Source: Rhodospirillales bacterium
Lineage (GTDB): Bacteria; Pseudomonadota; Alphaproteobacteria; Rhodospirillales; Defluviicoccaceae
Reading direction: 5' to 3'
NCBI GenBank assembly: GCA_016710335.1
Contig: JADJXQ010000005.1
Location: 308,551-372,550 of the forward strand
Length of the DNA: 64,000 nucleotides
This document shows, piece by piece, positions 1 through 8,886 of the stretch (the first letter of the stretch is position 1; every line of letters starts with the position of its first letter). The position numbers were made by a program, and so were the translations under genes. A model generated the notes under the pieces. The model was not told the origin of the DNA, did not search any database, and worked only from the letters and a program-made list of their open reading frames with translations.

Positions 1-2
1 TC

Positions 3-416
3 GGCATGAAGTCGCGGGGCGTCTACGAGACGCCGGGCGGCACCGTCCTTTTGCATGCGCGGCGAGCGGTGGAAAGCATCACGCTCGACCGCGCCGCCGC
101 CCACCTCAAGGACGACCTGATGCCGCGCTATGCCGAGCTGATCTACAACGGCTTCTGGTTCGCGCCGGAGCGGGAGGCGCTGCAGGCGCTGATCGACCAT
201 ACGCAGGAGCGCGTCACCGGCACGGCGCGGGTCAAGCTCTACAAGGGCAACGTCATCGTCACCGGCCGCAAGTCCCCCTACAGCCTCTACAGCGAGGCGG
301 TGGCGACCTTCGAGGAAGAGCAGGTCTACGACCAGCGCGACGCCGCCGGTTTCATCAAGCTCAACGCGCTCAGACTGCGGCTCGGGGCGCGTCCGGACGC
401 GTCACGGCCGGACTGA
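3..416 (+). CDS. argG: Argininosuccinate synthase, C-terminal part (cut by window edge)
   Basis: This is the last 138 or so codons of argininosuccinate synthase, which joins citrulline and aspartate with ATP in arginine synthesis. The segment KSRGVYETPGGT followed by HARRAVESITLDR is characteristic of the family's C-terminal part, and the C-terminal YKGNVIVTGRKS and SLYS motifs follow. The reading frame is open at the left edge, so the N-terminal nucleotide-binding domain lies outside the window. The stop is two bases from the end of a convergent small gene. Identification is firm and no defect is visible in the part present. Confidence 0.95.
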   Translation, partial: GMKSRGVYETPGGTVLLHARRAVESITLDRAAAHLKDDLMPRYAELIYNGFWFAPEREALQALIDHTQERVTGTARVKLYKGNVIVTGRKSPYSLYSEAVATFEEEQVYDQRDAAGFIKLNALRLRLGARPDASRPD

Positions 417-418
417 TT

Positions 419-763
419 TCAGTCGTCGTCCTCCGGCGGCGCCAGCAAGGCCCGCACCTCGGCGGCGGTGAGAATGACAGCGCCACCGTCGAACCCCGGA
501 TCGGCCCAGGCGTCGCTTGCGGCGCGGTGGTCGCGGCCGCGGCGGTCACCCGCGATGCGCCGTTCGTCGAAGCTGCGAAACGCGTAGGGGCGCACCGTCA
601 CCAACTGCCCCTGGCGGTCTTCCGCCGCGATGGGCGTGCGGCCGCGGCCGCGACGATCCTCGCCCTGGCGCCGGTCGTCGTTGCGCCGGTCCTGGTGCCA
701 GCGGCGATCGCCTAGGGCAGGGAGGCCATACCTGTTGCCGTGGTCGTCCCGATCTTCGTTCAT
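419..763 (-). CDS. Arg/Asp-rich hypothetical protein
   Basis: A 114-residue, highly charged protein with repeated DRR motifs in its first half (DRRWHQDRR, DDRRQGEDRR) and an acidic C-terminus ending PPEDDD. No known domain, signal peptide or membrane segment is seen. It is the only reasonable gene in the space after argG and ends two bases from argG in the convergent direction. The tight fit supports it being real, but the charged, GC-driven composition leaves doubt. No function is proposed. Confidence 0.5.
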   Translation of the reverse strand: MNEDRDDHGNRYGLPALGDRRWHQDRRNDDRRQGEDRRGRGRTPIAAEDRQGQLVTVRPYAFRSFDERRIAGDRRGRDHRAASDAWADPGFDGGAVILTAAEVRALLAPPEDDD

Positions 764-1008
764 TCATGCATCCCGCGCTGTCATCCGCCGTTTTCGGCAA
801 CTCGGATCATGGCGCGACGGCCACCGTTGGGTGTTTTTTTGCAAAATTTAACCCGCAATATTAACCAATGACACAAAGTGGTTACTCGGCTTCGTCCGCG
901 CACGGCGGTGCGCAATGTCATGCCAATGAACGCGGCGGCTGGTATGGTGGAGACCGCTCGCGCGGCGGCAACGGCGGCTGCGGAGAGACGAAGACGGGAG
1001 ACGCATCG

Positions 1009-2319
1009 ATGCAGTACGCGACGAACACCCTGGAAAACCACTGGATGCCGTTCACCGCAAACCGGGATTTCAAGGCCGATCCCCGGCTGCTGGTGGGCGG
1101 CGACGGGGTGCACTACGTGTCGCAGACCGGCGCGCGCATCCTGGACGGAGTGTCGGGACTGTTCTGCTGCGCGGCCGGGCACGGCCGCCGTGACATCGCC
1201 GATGCGGTGGCGGCGCAACTCACCGCCCTCGACTACGTTCCGTCGTTCCAGTTCGGCCACCCTGCGGCTTTCGAGTTCGCCAACCGGCTGGTGAAGATCA
1301 CGCCGGACGGGCTCGACCACGTGTTCTTTGCAAACTCCGGTTCGGAGGCGGTGGACACGGCCCTCAAGATCGCCATGGCCTGGCACCGGGCGCGCGGCGA
1401 GGGCCAGCGCCTCCGCTTCGTCTCGCGGGAGCGGGCCTACCATGGCGTCAACATCGGTGGCACGTCGTTGAGCGGCCTGATGAGAAACCGCGAAGCGTTC
1501 GCAGCGGTGATGCCGGGGGTGGTGCACATGCGCCATACCTGGCAGCCCGGGACCCGCTTCGTCCGCGGCCAGCCGGAGACCGGGGTGGAGCTTGCCGACG
1601 ACCTGCAGCGGGCGGTGGACACCCTCGGCGGGCATACCATCGCCGCCTGTTTTGTCGAGCCCATCGCCGGCTCAACCGGGGTGTTGGTGCCGCCCAAGGG
1701 TTACCTGGAGCGTCTCCGCGGGATCTGCGACGCCCACGGCATCCTGCTCGTGTTCGACGAGGTGATCTGCGGCTTCGGGCGCACCGGCAAGGCGTTCGGC
1801 GCCGACAGCTTCGGCGTCACGCCGGACATGATGACCCTCGCCAAGGCGCTCACCAACGGCGCTCAGCCGATGGGCGCGGTCGTGGTGCGGGACGACATTT
1901 ACGAGACCGTCACCGAGGCGGCGCCGGAAGGCGCGATCGAACTGTTCCATGGCTATACATACTCGGCACACCCCGCGGCGTGTGCCGCCGGGCTGGCGAC
2001 GCTCGACATCTATGAGCGGGAACGCCTGTTCGAGCGTGCAGCCGAGTTGTCGGAGCACTTCCTCGACCGCATGTTCGCGCTTCAGGGGCACGATGCGGTC
2101 ATCGACGTGCGCGGCTATGGGCTCTTGGCGGCCTTTGATCTGGCGCCGGACGGGGCGCCGGGGGCGCGCGGCTACCGGACCCTGAAGCGCCTGTTCGAGG
2201 CGGGCCTGCTCATCAAGTGGACCGGCGACACCGGCATCCTGGCCCCGCCGCTGATAGCCGAGCCCGCCCAGATCGCGGACATGGTCGATATCCTGGACGA
2301 GGTGCTCCGCCGAGCATGA
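1009..2319 (+). CDS. Omega-amino acid:pyruvate aminotransferase (class III, PLP)
   Basis: A 436-residue fold-type I PLP enzyme of the beta-alanine/omega-amino acid:pyruvate aminotransferase type, which moves the terminal amino group of omega-amino acids to pyruvate. Seen in the sequence are the family's N-terminal HWMPFTANRDF, FANSGSEAVDTALK for phosphate binding, AYHGVNIGGTSLSG, VFDEVICGFGRTG with the Asp that contacts the pyridine, and LAKALTNGAQPMGAV with the PLP lysine near residue 279. The ATG at 1009 was preferred over an in-frame upstream extension because homologues begin a few residues before the HWMP segment. Length matches the family. The exact substrate cannot be told from sequence. 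Confidence 0.9.
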   Translation: MQYATNTLENHWMPFTANRDFKADPRLLVGGDGVHYVSQTGARILDGVSGLFCCAAGHGRRDIADAVAAQLTALDYVPSFQFGHPAAFEFANRLVKITPDGLDHVFFANSGSEAVDTALKIAMAWHRARGEGQRLRFVSRERAYHGVNIGGTSLSGLMRNREAFAAVMPGVVHMRHTWQPGTRFVRGQPETGVELADDLQRAVDTLGGHTIAACFVEPIAGSTGVLVPPKGYLERLRGICDAHGILLVFDEVICGFGRTGKAFGADSFGVTPDMMTLAKALTNGAQPMGAVVVRDDIYETVTEAAPEGAIELFHGYTYSAHPAACAAGLATLDIYERERLFERAAELSEHFLDRMFALQGHDAVIDVRGYGLLAAFDLAPDGAPGARGYRTLKRLFEAGLLIKWTGDTGILAPPLIAEPAQIADMVDILDEVLRRA

Positions 2320-2439
2320 CGACGGCTCGTCTCCCCGATCCCCGCAGGCGCGGGGCGGGCGAGGGGCGGATGGCGCCATGGCGAGAAGGCGGCGGCGGCT
2401 GGCCGGCGGCCTGTGGTCGCGGCTGCGGCGCCGAAACGC

Positions 2440-3212
2440 TCAGCCCTGGACGTAGTAGATGTGCCGACCTATCTGGGTGGTGCGGGTCATCGAGCGCGTC
2501 CATGGTGGGTCGGCGTAGTCGGCGTGGTACCAGAGGGCGCCTCGGGTCGGGTCCGGCGCGCCGTAGAGACCACCAGGTGGGCGACCTCCTCTGCGTGACG
2601 CCACGCCGCCTCATTCAACGGCACGTCGTTGCGGCCGTCGCAAAACCAGGAGAACTGGCACTGGTGCAGGACCGTCTCCTCGCCCTGACGTACGACGTCA
2701 CAGATGGAGTCAGGGAACGCGGGGTCTTTGACCCTGTTCAACGTCACCTTGGCTACCGCGATCTTGCCGAGCAGCGGTTCGGACCGCGCCTCCCAGTAGA
2801 TGTTGAGCGCGAGGCAGTGAATCTCGACTTCGAGATCCGGCAACGTGGCGCCATATCCGACAGCGGGTGTCGCGGACGTCGTCGGCAGCGACACCGGATC
2901 CACAAACCGATCGAAGTTGCCGGTGACCGTGGATGGCTCCGTCGGCGGAGCAACTCGCGTTTCGGCATCCTGAAGCAAAGCGAGGCTGACCATGATGGCC
3001 GGAGCCTCGGAGGGCTGAAGCACGGCGGCCGAGCCTTCCTCGTCGATGCGGGCGTCCGGAACGGGCGTGGCGACCGCAGCAGCAGAAACTGACCGTGTGG
3101 CTGGTACTCGGAAGACGGGCTCGGCATGCGCTGGACGGTACCCTCTACCGTCATAGCTACCCGCCAGCACAAACACCGATGCCCAGAGACCCAGAAAAAC
3201 AAACCGCACCAT
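2440..3212 (-). CDS. SleB/CwlJ-type cell wall hydrolase, with a frameshift near its end
   Basis: A secreted or membrane-anchored SleB-family (Hydrolase_2) peptidoglycan hydrolase. There is a hydrophobic N-terminal segment (FVFLGLWASVFVLAG), a low-complexity linker, then the catalytic domain starting CLALNIYWEARSEP with the family Glu, followed by TLNRV and QFSWFCDG. The frame as read goes out at about 2570 and stops at 2487. The expected C-terminus (ALWYHADYADPPWTRSM, then IGRHIYYVQG and a stop at 2440) is intact in the next frame. One missing base near 2568-2574 explains this. Either the gene is damaged or the consensus is wrong there. The perfect preservation of the tail favours the second. 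Confidence 0.8.
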
Positions 3213-3480
3213 AATCTTTACCCCATCATGCTTTTGAACCCAAATGCAGCCTCCCGCCGGATGTATACGGCCAAGATCTTGTTAATCTTGGGTCTTGATC
3301 GACCATGACCGCAAAGGTGAATAAAAAAACTCTAAAAGTCAACTATGTTGGGAATCGCGGATTTTTCACTACCGCTGGGTGCGTTTGGGGTCATCACGGC
3401 GAGATCGGGCGGCGCCACCTTTGCTCTGGCGCTCTTCACCGACGGCGGCCCGACCTGCGCCGCTGCTGCTTGCCTTCACT

Positions 3481-4752
3481 TCAAGGGCGGGGGGCGGGGC
3501 ACGTGGGCACGCCGGCGTCGAAGAAGTCCTTCGGCAGCACGACGGCGTTGGTCACCAGCAAGTTGCGCTCCTCGTCGTAGGCGTTGCGGTAGTCCCACAC
3601 CAACTCGCCGGCTGCGGTCACTTCGAACGCCCGGCCGGCTTCCGGCTCCACGATCAGGATGTTGCCGTTGTCGAGCCGCTGATGCTTGCCCATCACCCAG
3701 GTGTAGAACGGCGCCTCGTCCGATCCTTCGAACACCACCTGCGTCTCCCGCGTCACCGGATCGGTTTCTATGATCCGCGATTGCCCGCCGTGCATGTTGT
3801 TGTCGAATACGGAGATGTGGCCATTGGGCAGGAAATCAGGGTCGTGCTGACGATGCCAGGGGCCGTGTTGCCACCATTTCGCCCTTTTCGTGCCGGCGTC
3901 GAGGATCACCACCAGGTTCAGGTTCCGCACCGAGACCATGATGTCGCCGGCGTTGAACTGCGGAAACGCCCCCGCAAACTCGGCGCTCAGCACGGCGACG
4001 TCGTTGATGTGCATGGGATCTCCGCTGTCCCAGCGGGGATTGAACTCCCTGACTTCCCGGGCGATCTGGAAGATGCCGCGGTGGTCGCCGCCGAGGAACG
4101 CGTCGTCGAAGAACCGCTGTGACCACAGAACCTCGCCGGTCTCCACATCGAGCTGCGAAATGCCGTTCTTGTCGTCGGACAGACCCGACACCCAGAGGGT
4201 GCCGTCGTCTTCCAGACTGATCGAGTGATGATAAGGGTCGTCCTTCCCCCATAGGACCCTGCCGCAGGAATCCAGCCGCGCCATGATGTCGCCGACGTCG
4301 AAGCTCACCGCGATCGAGCCGTCGCGCATCAGTTCGAAGCCGTGGAGGACGGCGTTGCGACTCCGCGGGTTGGTGACGCCGATCGCATCCCGGATGACTT
4401 GCGGATCGATCGGCCAGAAAAATCGTTCATTCCCTTGTTCATCGAACAGTATGGCGCCGGCGGGGCTGGGGCGGTCGCGGACATAGCCGGCGATCACGCG
4501 CCACCCTTCGGCGAGCTTGTCGGGCTGCAGGATGGGGTTCGCCGGGCGTGCGCCGCGTTCGGGCCGGAGATAGCGGGTAGGCGCGATGCCGAAGTCGTTT
4601 TTCCAGTAAACGACAGTGTCGGCAACGTTTTCGATGTGTCGCTTTACCATTCCGAAGGGCGGCGGCTGCAGCAGAGCGAACGCGATGCCGACCGCGAAAG
4701 CGAGCACGGCCACCGACGCCAGAAAAGCGAGATACCCTAAGCGCTCGTTCAT
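3481..4752 (-). CDS. Arylsulfotransferase (ASST)-like membrane-anchored beta-propeller protein
   Basis: A 423-residue protein with one N-terminal membrane anchor (LAFLASVAVLAFAVGIAFALL) and a long extracytoplasmic domain resembling Arylsulfotran_2 proteins. Family-like features are the His-rich HHSISLEDDGTLWV, HGPWHRQHDPDFLPNG, VFDNNMHGG, and repeated strand-turn patterns ending in GELVWDYRN. These proteins are PQQ-like beta-propellers. True arylsulfotransferases move sulfate between phenols using an active-site His, but many relatives have no tested activity. The ATG at 4752 places the anchor at the N-terminus, and a longer in-frame extension upstream looks non-coding. Its location suggests a periplasmic role, and the substrate is unknown. 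Confidence 0.75.
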   Translation of the reverse strand: MNERLGYLAFLASVAVLAFAVGIAFALLQPPPFGMVKRHIENVADTVVYWKNDFGIAPTRYLRPERGARPANPILQPDKLAEGWRVIAGYVRDRPSPAGAILFDEQGNERFFWPIDPQVIRDAIGVTNPRSRNAVLHGFELMRDGSIAVSFDVGDIMARLDSCGRVLWGKDDPYHHSISLEDDGTLWVSGLSDDKNGISQLDVETGEVLWSQRFFDDAFLGGDHRGIFQIAREVREFNPRWDSGDPMHINDVAVLSAEFAGAFPQFNAGDIMVSVRNLNLVVILDAGTKRAKWWQHGPWHRQHDPDFLPNGHISVFDNNMHGGQSRIIETDPVTRETQVVFEGSDEAPFYTWVMGKHQRLDNGNILIVEPEAGRAFEVTAAGELVWDYRNAYDEERNLLVTNAVVLPKDFFDAGVPTCPAPRP

Positions 4753-4923
4753 GAACCCTCCGCAACGAACCGGCGCCCGCGCCAGTATGGGAATGTCTGG
4801 AGAAAGCCGACCGCGGTCGACCGGCGAGAGGTCCGCTACAGCGGGATGATCGATGCGCCCGCGAACATCGCCGCGGCGCGTGGAACCCGTATGCACTTAG
4901 CAAAGCCTTCCGCCGACGACAAC

Positions 4924-4998
4924 CCCTGGTGGATCTGGCCCTGGTGGATCTGGCCCTGGTGGATCTGGCCCTGGTGGATCTGGCCCTGGTGGATCCGG
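4924..4998. repeat. 15-bp tandem repeat, five copies
   Basis: Five head-to-tail copies of CCCTGGTGGATCTGG, with one base change in the last copy (CCGG for CTGG). The repeat lies between the divergent arylsulfotransferase-like gene and the histidine kinase gene. Because 15 is a multiple of three, all frames stay open across it: one strand reads WWIWP units and the other PPGPD units. No convincing gene holds it. Copy number may vary between strains. Confidence 0.9.
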
Positions 4999-5117
4999 TG
5001 GGTCGGCCGGAGAGGCCGGAGCAACGGACGTGTTCGCCAGCAACCGTGACTGCGGCCGTCCGTGACGTTCTGGATTTCGCATTCAGTCCGAGCCGCTGAA
5101 CTGCTGTATGCTTGGCG

Positions 5118-6581
5118 ATGATGCCTTACGATCACGCTTCGCCGCCGGCTGTGCGGTTTGGTTTGTCGGCGCGCCTTCTAGGGCTCACGATCGTCTTCGT
5201 AATGCTGGCGGAGGTTCTGATCTACGTCCCCTCCATCTCCCGCTTTCGCGAAGTGTATTTGGCGGATCAACTGGAGAAGGCAAATATCGCGGTGCTGGCC
5301 GCGAGAGCGAACACCGAAGGCGGTCTTGCCGAAGCACTCGCCATGGATCTGTTGTTCCACGCCGGCGCCTACGCCATCGTGCTCAAGTCGCCGGACGGCC
5401 GGGTGCAAATGCTGAGCGGCGACATGCCGCCGGCCATCGACGTCACCTTCGACATGCGCGGCCGCACCCTGATGGACATGATCAGCGAAGCCTTTGCGAC
5501 CCTGGCGCAGCCCCGCAACCGGATCATGCGGGTGGTCGCGGCGGTTCCCGGAGAGGAGGACCGGACCATCGAAGTGGTTCTGGATGAAACGCCGCTGCGC
5601 GAGAGAATGTACGGCTACTCCGCGCGCATCCTGTCGCTCTCCATCGTCATCTCGCTGATCGCCGCCGGCCTCGTCTATTTCAGCCTGCAATGGCTGATGG
5701 TGCGGCCGATCCGGATCATTACCGACTGCATCATGGGCTTTCGCCGGGATCCGGAGGACGAGGCGCTGACCTTGCCGCCGACCCGGCGCACCGACGAGAT
5801 CGGCATCGCCCAGCGCGAGTTGGCCGCCATGCAGACGGACCTTCGCGCCGCGCTCCGGCAGAGAACCCACCTTGCCGCTCTTGGCGCGGCGGTCGCCAGA
5901 ATCAATCATGACCTGCGCAACACGCTGGCGACGGCGGTTCTTGCCTCGGACCGTCTGGCGGCCATCGATGATCCCGAGGTCAAGCAGGTGACGCCCCGCC
6001 TGTTCAACGCCATCGATCGCGCCGTCACCCTCTGCACCCAGACACTCCGCTTCGTCCACGATCCCAGCCAGACGCTGGAGCGCGCTGCCGTCTCCGTCGG
6101 CGACCTGTTCGCGGACGTCCAGGCCGCGATCGAGGCGCCCGAGGGGCGTAGCGGGTCGCTCCAGCGGGTGACGGGCAGCGGCCTCGATCTCATCATCGAC
6201 GTCGATCGCGACCAGATGTTCCGGGTGTTCAGCAATCTTGCCCTGAACGCCGGCCACGCCGGCGCCCGGACGCTCGCCATCGTCGCCGTGCAACAGGACT
6301 CGCGCGTCGTCATCGACGTTACCGACGACGGCTCCGGGATTGCGGAAGACGCCCGAGCGCGGCTGTTCCGACCGTTCGAGGGCGCCTCGCGCCAAGGCGG
6401 AACCGGCCTCGGTCTTCCCATCGCCCGCGAAATCGTCCACGCCCATGGCGGCGATCTGTCGCTCGCTGCGACCGGGCCGCAGGGGACGACGTTCCGCATC
6501 GTTCTGCCGACCCGTGAACGGAGTATGGCCGGGGCGCGGGGCGAGGCTGCGCAGACGAAAAGAGTTGCGCAACGCTCCTGA
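5118..6581 (+). CDS. Membrane sensor histidine kinase (HAMP, HisKA, HATPase)
   Basis: A 487-residue sensor kinase. It has two membrane helices (LLGLTIVFVMLAEVLIYV near the N-terminus and a second near residue 170), with a periplasmic sensor region of roughly 120 residues between them. A HAMP-like linker starting MVRPIRIITD follows. The H-box is INHDLRN with phospho-acceptor His264, the N-box NLALNAGHAG, and the ATP lid boxes DDGSGI and GTGLGL. A slightly earlier TTG is possible, but ATG at 5118 is preferred. No response regulator gene is adjacent, so it is an orphan kinase here, and its signal is unknown. Confidence 0.88.
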   Translation: MMPYDHASPPAVRFGLSARLLGLTIVFVMLAEVLIYVPSISRFREVYLADQLEKANIAVLAARANTEGGLAEALAMDLLFHAGAYAIVLKSPDGRVQMLSGDMPPAIDVTFDMRGRTLMDMISEAFATLAQPRNRIMRVVAAVPGEEDRTIEVVLDETPLRERMYGYSARILSLSIVISLIAAGLVYFSLQWLMVRPIRIITDCIMGFRRDPEDEALTLPPTRRTDEIGIAQRELAAMQTDLRAALRQRTHLAALGAAVARINHDLRNTLATAVLASDRLAAIDDPEVKQVTPRLFNAIDRAVTLCTQTLRFVHDPSQTLERAAVSVGDLFADVQAAIEAPEGRSGSLQRVTGSGLDLIIDVDRDQMFRVFSNLALNAGHAGARTLAIVAVQQDSRVVIDVTDDGSGIAEDARARLFRPFEGASRQGGTGLGLPIAREIVHAHGGDLSLAATGPQGTTFRIVLPTRERSMAGARGEAAQTKRVAQRS

Positions 6582-6633
6582 TTGACTGAGTTTTGCTCTC
6601 GGGAACGACGTCGCAGAGCAGGAGGATCGAACG

Positions 6634-6855
6634 TTGGCCAATGTCGACCGCTGGATTGCCGGGATCTTGATCGCAGGCATCGGCCTCTACGGGCTCGTCG
6701 TGGCGTCGCGGGCGCACGAGCACACAACGTACTACATCGGCATCGGCATCTTCGTCGCCAGCCTCGTGTTCAATTTCTACCAGATCAACCAGGCCTTCAA
6801 GACGCCGCCGACTCACCGACAGACGCAGCACCCGAGCGGTAACCTCTCCGCCTGA
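6634..6855 (+). CDS. Small two-helix membrane protein
   Basis: A 73-residue protein with two predicted membrane helices (WIAGILIAGIGLYGLVV and YIGIGIFVASLVFNFY) joined by a short loop containing RAHEHTT, and a polar tail. It starts with TTG, and the choice is supported by a clear AGGAGG eight bases upstream at 6620-6625. It follows the histidine kinase by 52 bases on the same strand and may be co-transcribed with it. No family function is known to me. Confidence 0.7.
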   Translation: MANVDRWIAGILIAGIGLYGLVVASRAHEHTTYYIGIGIFVASLVFNFYQINQAFKTPPTHRQTQHPSGNLSA

Positions 6856-6880
6856 CTGCCCTTGACGCCCTGACGCCTGA

Positions 6881-8886
6881 CTACCCTTGACGCCTTGGCG
6901 CGTCCGCGCTTCGCGACCACGAGATGCGGGTGAGGTACCGGGTTTGCCAGGCTGAGGTGCTGGGCTGGATCCCGCAAACTGCGAAACCCGGGCCGAGTGG
7001 GAGCACCCGCCGCCCGGGCCGCCGGGCGCCCGGTGGGAGAAGGGGTGCGGACAAAGGGAGGTGTCGATGCGGTCGTCGAACAATTCCGACAGGTTCTGCA
7101 TCATGGTGCCTCCCAGTTCGTCGGCGTCGACCAGGGTCACGGCGCGGCGGTAGTAGCGGGTGACGTCGTGGCCGATGCCGATCGCCGTCAGCTCGACCGG
7201 TGACACCGTCTCGATCCAGCGGATCACGTCCCGCAGGTGGCGCTCCAGGTAGTTGCCGGGATTGACCGACAGCGTCGAATCGTCGACCGGCGCGCCGTCG
7301 GAGATCACCATCAAGATGCGCCGCTGCTCCGGCCGCACGAGCAGCCGGCTGTGCGCCCACAGCAGCGCCTCGCCGTCGATGTTCTCCTTGAGCAGCCCCT
7401 CGCGCAGCATCAGCCCGAGCGAGCGCCGCGCGCGCCGCCACGGCGCGTCGGCGGCCTTGTAGACGATGTGGCGCAGGTCGTTGAGGCGGCCCGGCCGCTG
7501 CGGCTTGCCGGCCTTCACCCAGCGCTCGCGCGCCTGCCCGCCCTTCCAGGCGCGGGTGGTGAAGCCCAGGATCTCCACCTTCACGCCGCAGCGTTCCAGC
7601 GTGCGGGCCAGGATGTCGGCGCTCATCGCCGCCACGGTGATCGGCCGCCCGCGCATCGAGCCGGAATTGTCGATCAGCAGCGTCACGATGGTGTCGCGGA
7701 ACTCGGTGTCCTTCTCCGCGCTTGAAGGCCAGCGGGCAGCGGGTCGACGACGACGCGCGCCAGGCGCGCGGCGTCGAGCACGCCTTCCTCCAGGTCGAAC
7801 TCCCAGCGCGGGTCTGCTGCGCCAGCAAGCGGCGCTGCAGGCGGTTGGCGAGGCGCGCCACCACGCCCTTCCAGGCTGGCGAGCTGCTGGTCGAGATTGA
7901 AGCGCAGCCGCGACAGCTCGTCGGCTGGCACACAGCGCGCCGGCGATCGATCTCTTCGTCGAACTCGGTCGTGAAGGCCTGGTAGGCGCCGTTCCGGCGT
8001 TCGATCGTCCACCCGGCGCTCAGGCCGCGCGGTCGGACCGGCCGGCGCCAAGCCGCCCTCTCCGGCGATTGCGCCTTCATCCGGCAGACCGTCGGCGCCG
8101 CTGTCGGCGTCGCTCATGTCGCCGCTGAGGGGCGCCGCGGTCGTTCCCGCCTGAGCCGCGCCTTCGTCGCGTTGATGTTCGGGCGAGTCTTCCGGCCGGC
8201 GTTCGTCGTCACCCGGCTCCGAGTCGGCATCCTCGTCGTCGTCCTGGAGCGACGGATCGTCGTCGTCGATAAGCTCCAGGGCGCGGATCATCTCGGCCGC
8301 CAAGCGGCGAAGGCGCGTTGGTCTTCCAGCGACGCGGCAAGTCGGCTCAACTGGGTGGCGCACCGCTCGGCCAGGATCGGCCGCCAGGCATCCGTCAGCG
8401 CCCTTGCCGCGTCCGGAGCGGAACGTCCCGTGAGCCGCTCTCGCGCGAGCAGGCTGAGTGCGTCGGCGAGGACGCCGCGTCGGCGTTCGGCGACCGTCCG
8501 CGACCGCCGCGACCGGCAGGTCTGGTCGAGGCGCGCCCAGGTTGTCCGGCGACGCCGTGCATCTGGCGGCTGCCGAGCGCCTCGACGCGCGCCCGCTCCA
8601 TCGCGTCGAACACCTGCGCGCCCGCCGGCCCAGCGGCAAGCGCCGCTCATGCAGGGCGCATCGTGGTGGCGAAGCCGCAGCGCCGGCGGCGCGCGCTGCC
8701 CCGAAAGCCGGCCTCGTCGGCGGTCGCGCGCATCGTGGCGGGCAGCTTCACCCGCTCGCCGCGCAATTCCGGCGGGCCGGGGCCGAAGCTGACTTCGGTG
8801 CCGGGACGGTGCGCGACGCCGCGCACCGCCGCGGCGGTCACACGCTTGACGAGGCCTGTGGAGTCTTCCTCGCGGCCCCGGCTCAT
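6881..8886 (-). pseudogene. cobT: Cobaltochelatase subunit CobT, broken by many frameshifts
   Basis: CobT works with CobS as the AAA+/VWA chaperone-like pair that drives cobalt insertion by CobN in aerobic cobalamin synthesis. The gene starts right after cobS at 8886 (MSRGREEDS). It can be followed in pieces: TGLVKRVTAAAVRGVAH, the LPATMRATADEAG segment, VFDAMERARVEALGS, the acidic middle (DDDDPSLQDDDEDAD), FNLDQQLASLEG, WEFDLEEGVLDAARLARVV, and a VWA domain with the MIDAS motif DNSGSMRG ending LSELFDD. The pieces lie in all three frames with at least ten shifts, and no stop interrupts a piece. The VWA frame has no stop until 6319, inside other genes. The left end given here is the nearest stop in any frame. 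It is either a pseudogene or a patch of poor consensus. Confidence 0.75.

Noticed and set aside
2340..2355. Hairpin CCCCGC-AGGC-GCGGGG after the aminotransferase gene
   Set aside because: No T run follows, and GC-rich DNA makes such stems common, so it was not called a terminator.
4924..4998. Possible CRISPR array
   Set aside because: The 15-bp units are contiguous with no unique spacers, so this is a simple tandem repeat.
6852..6900. Two near copies of a TGACTGCCCTTGACGCC-like segment
   Set aside because: Too short and imperfect for a mobile or regulatory call. TTGACG occurs in it, but no fitting -10 element was found.
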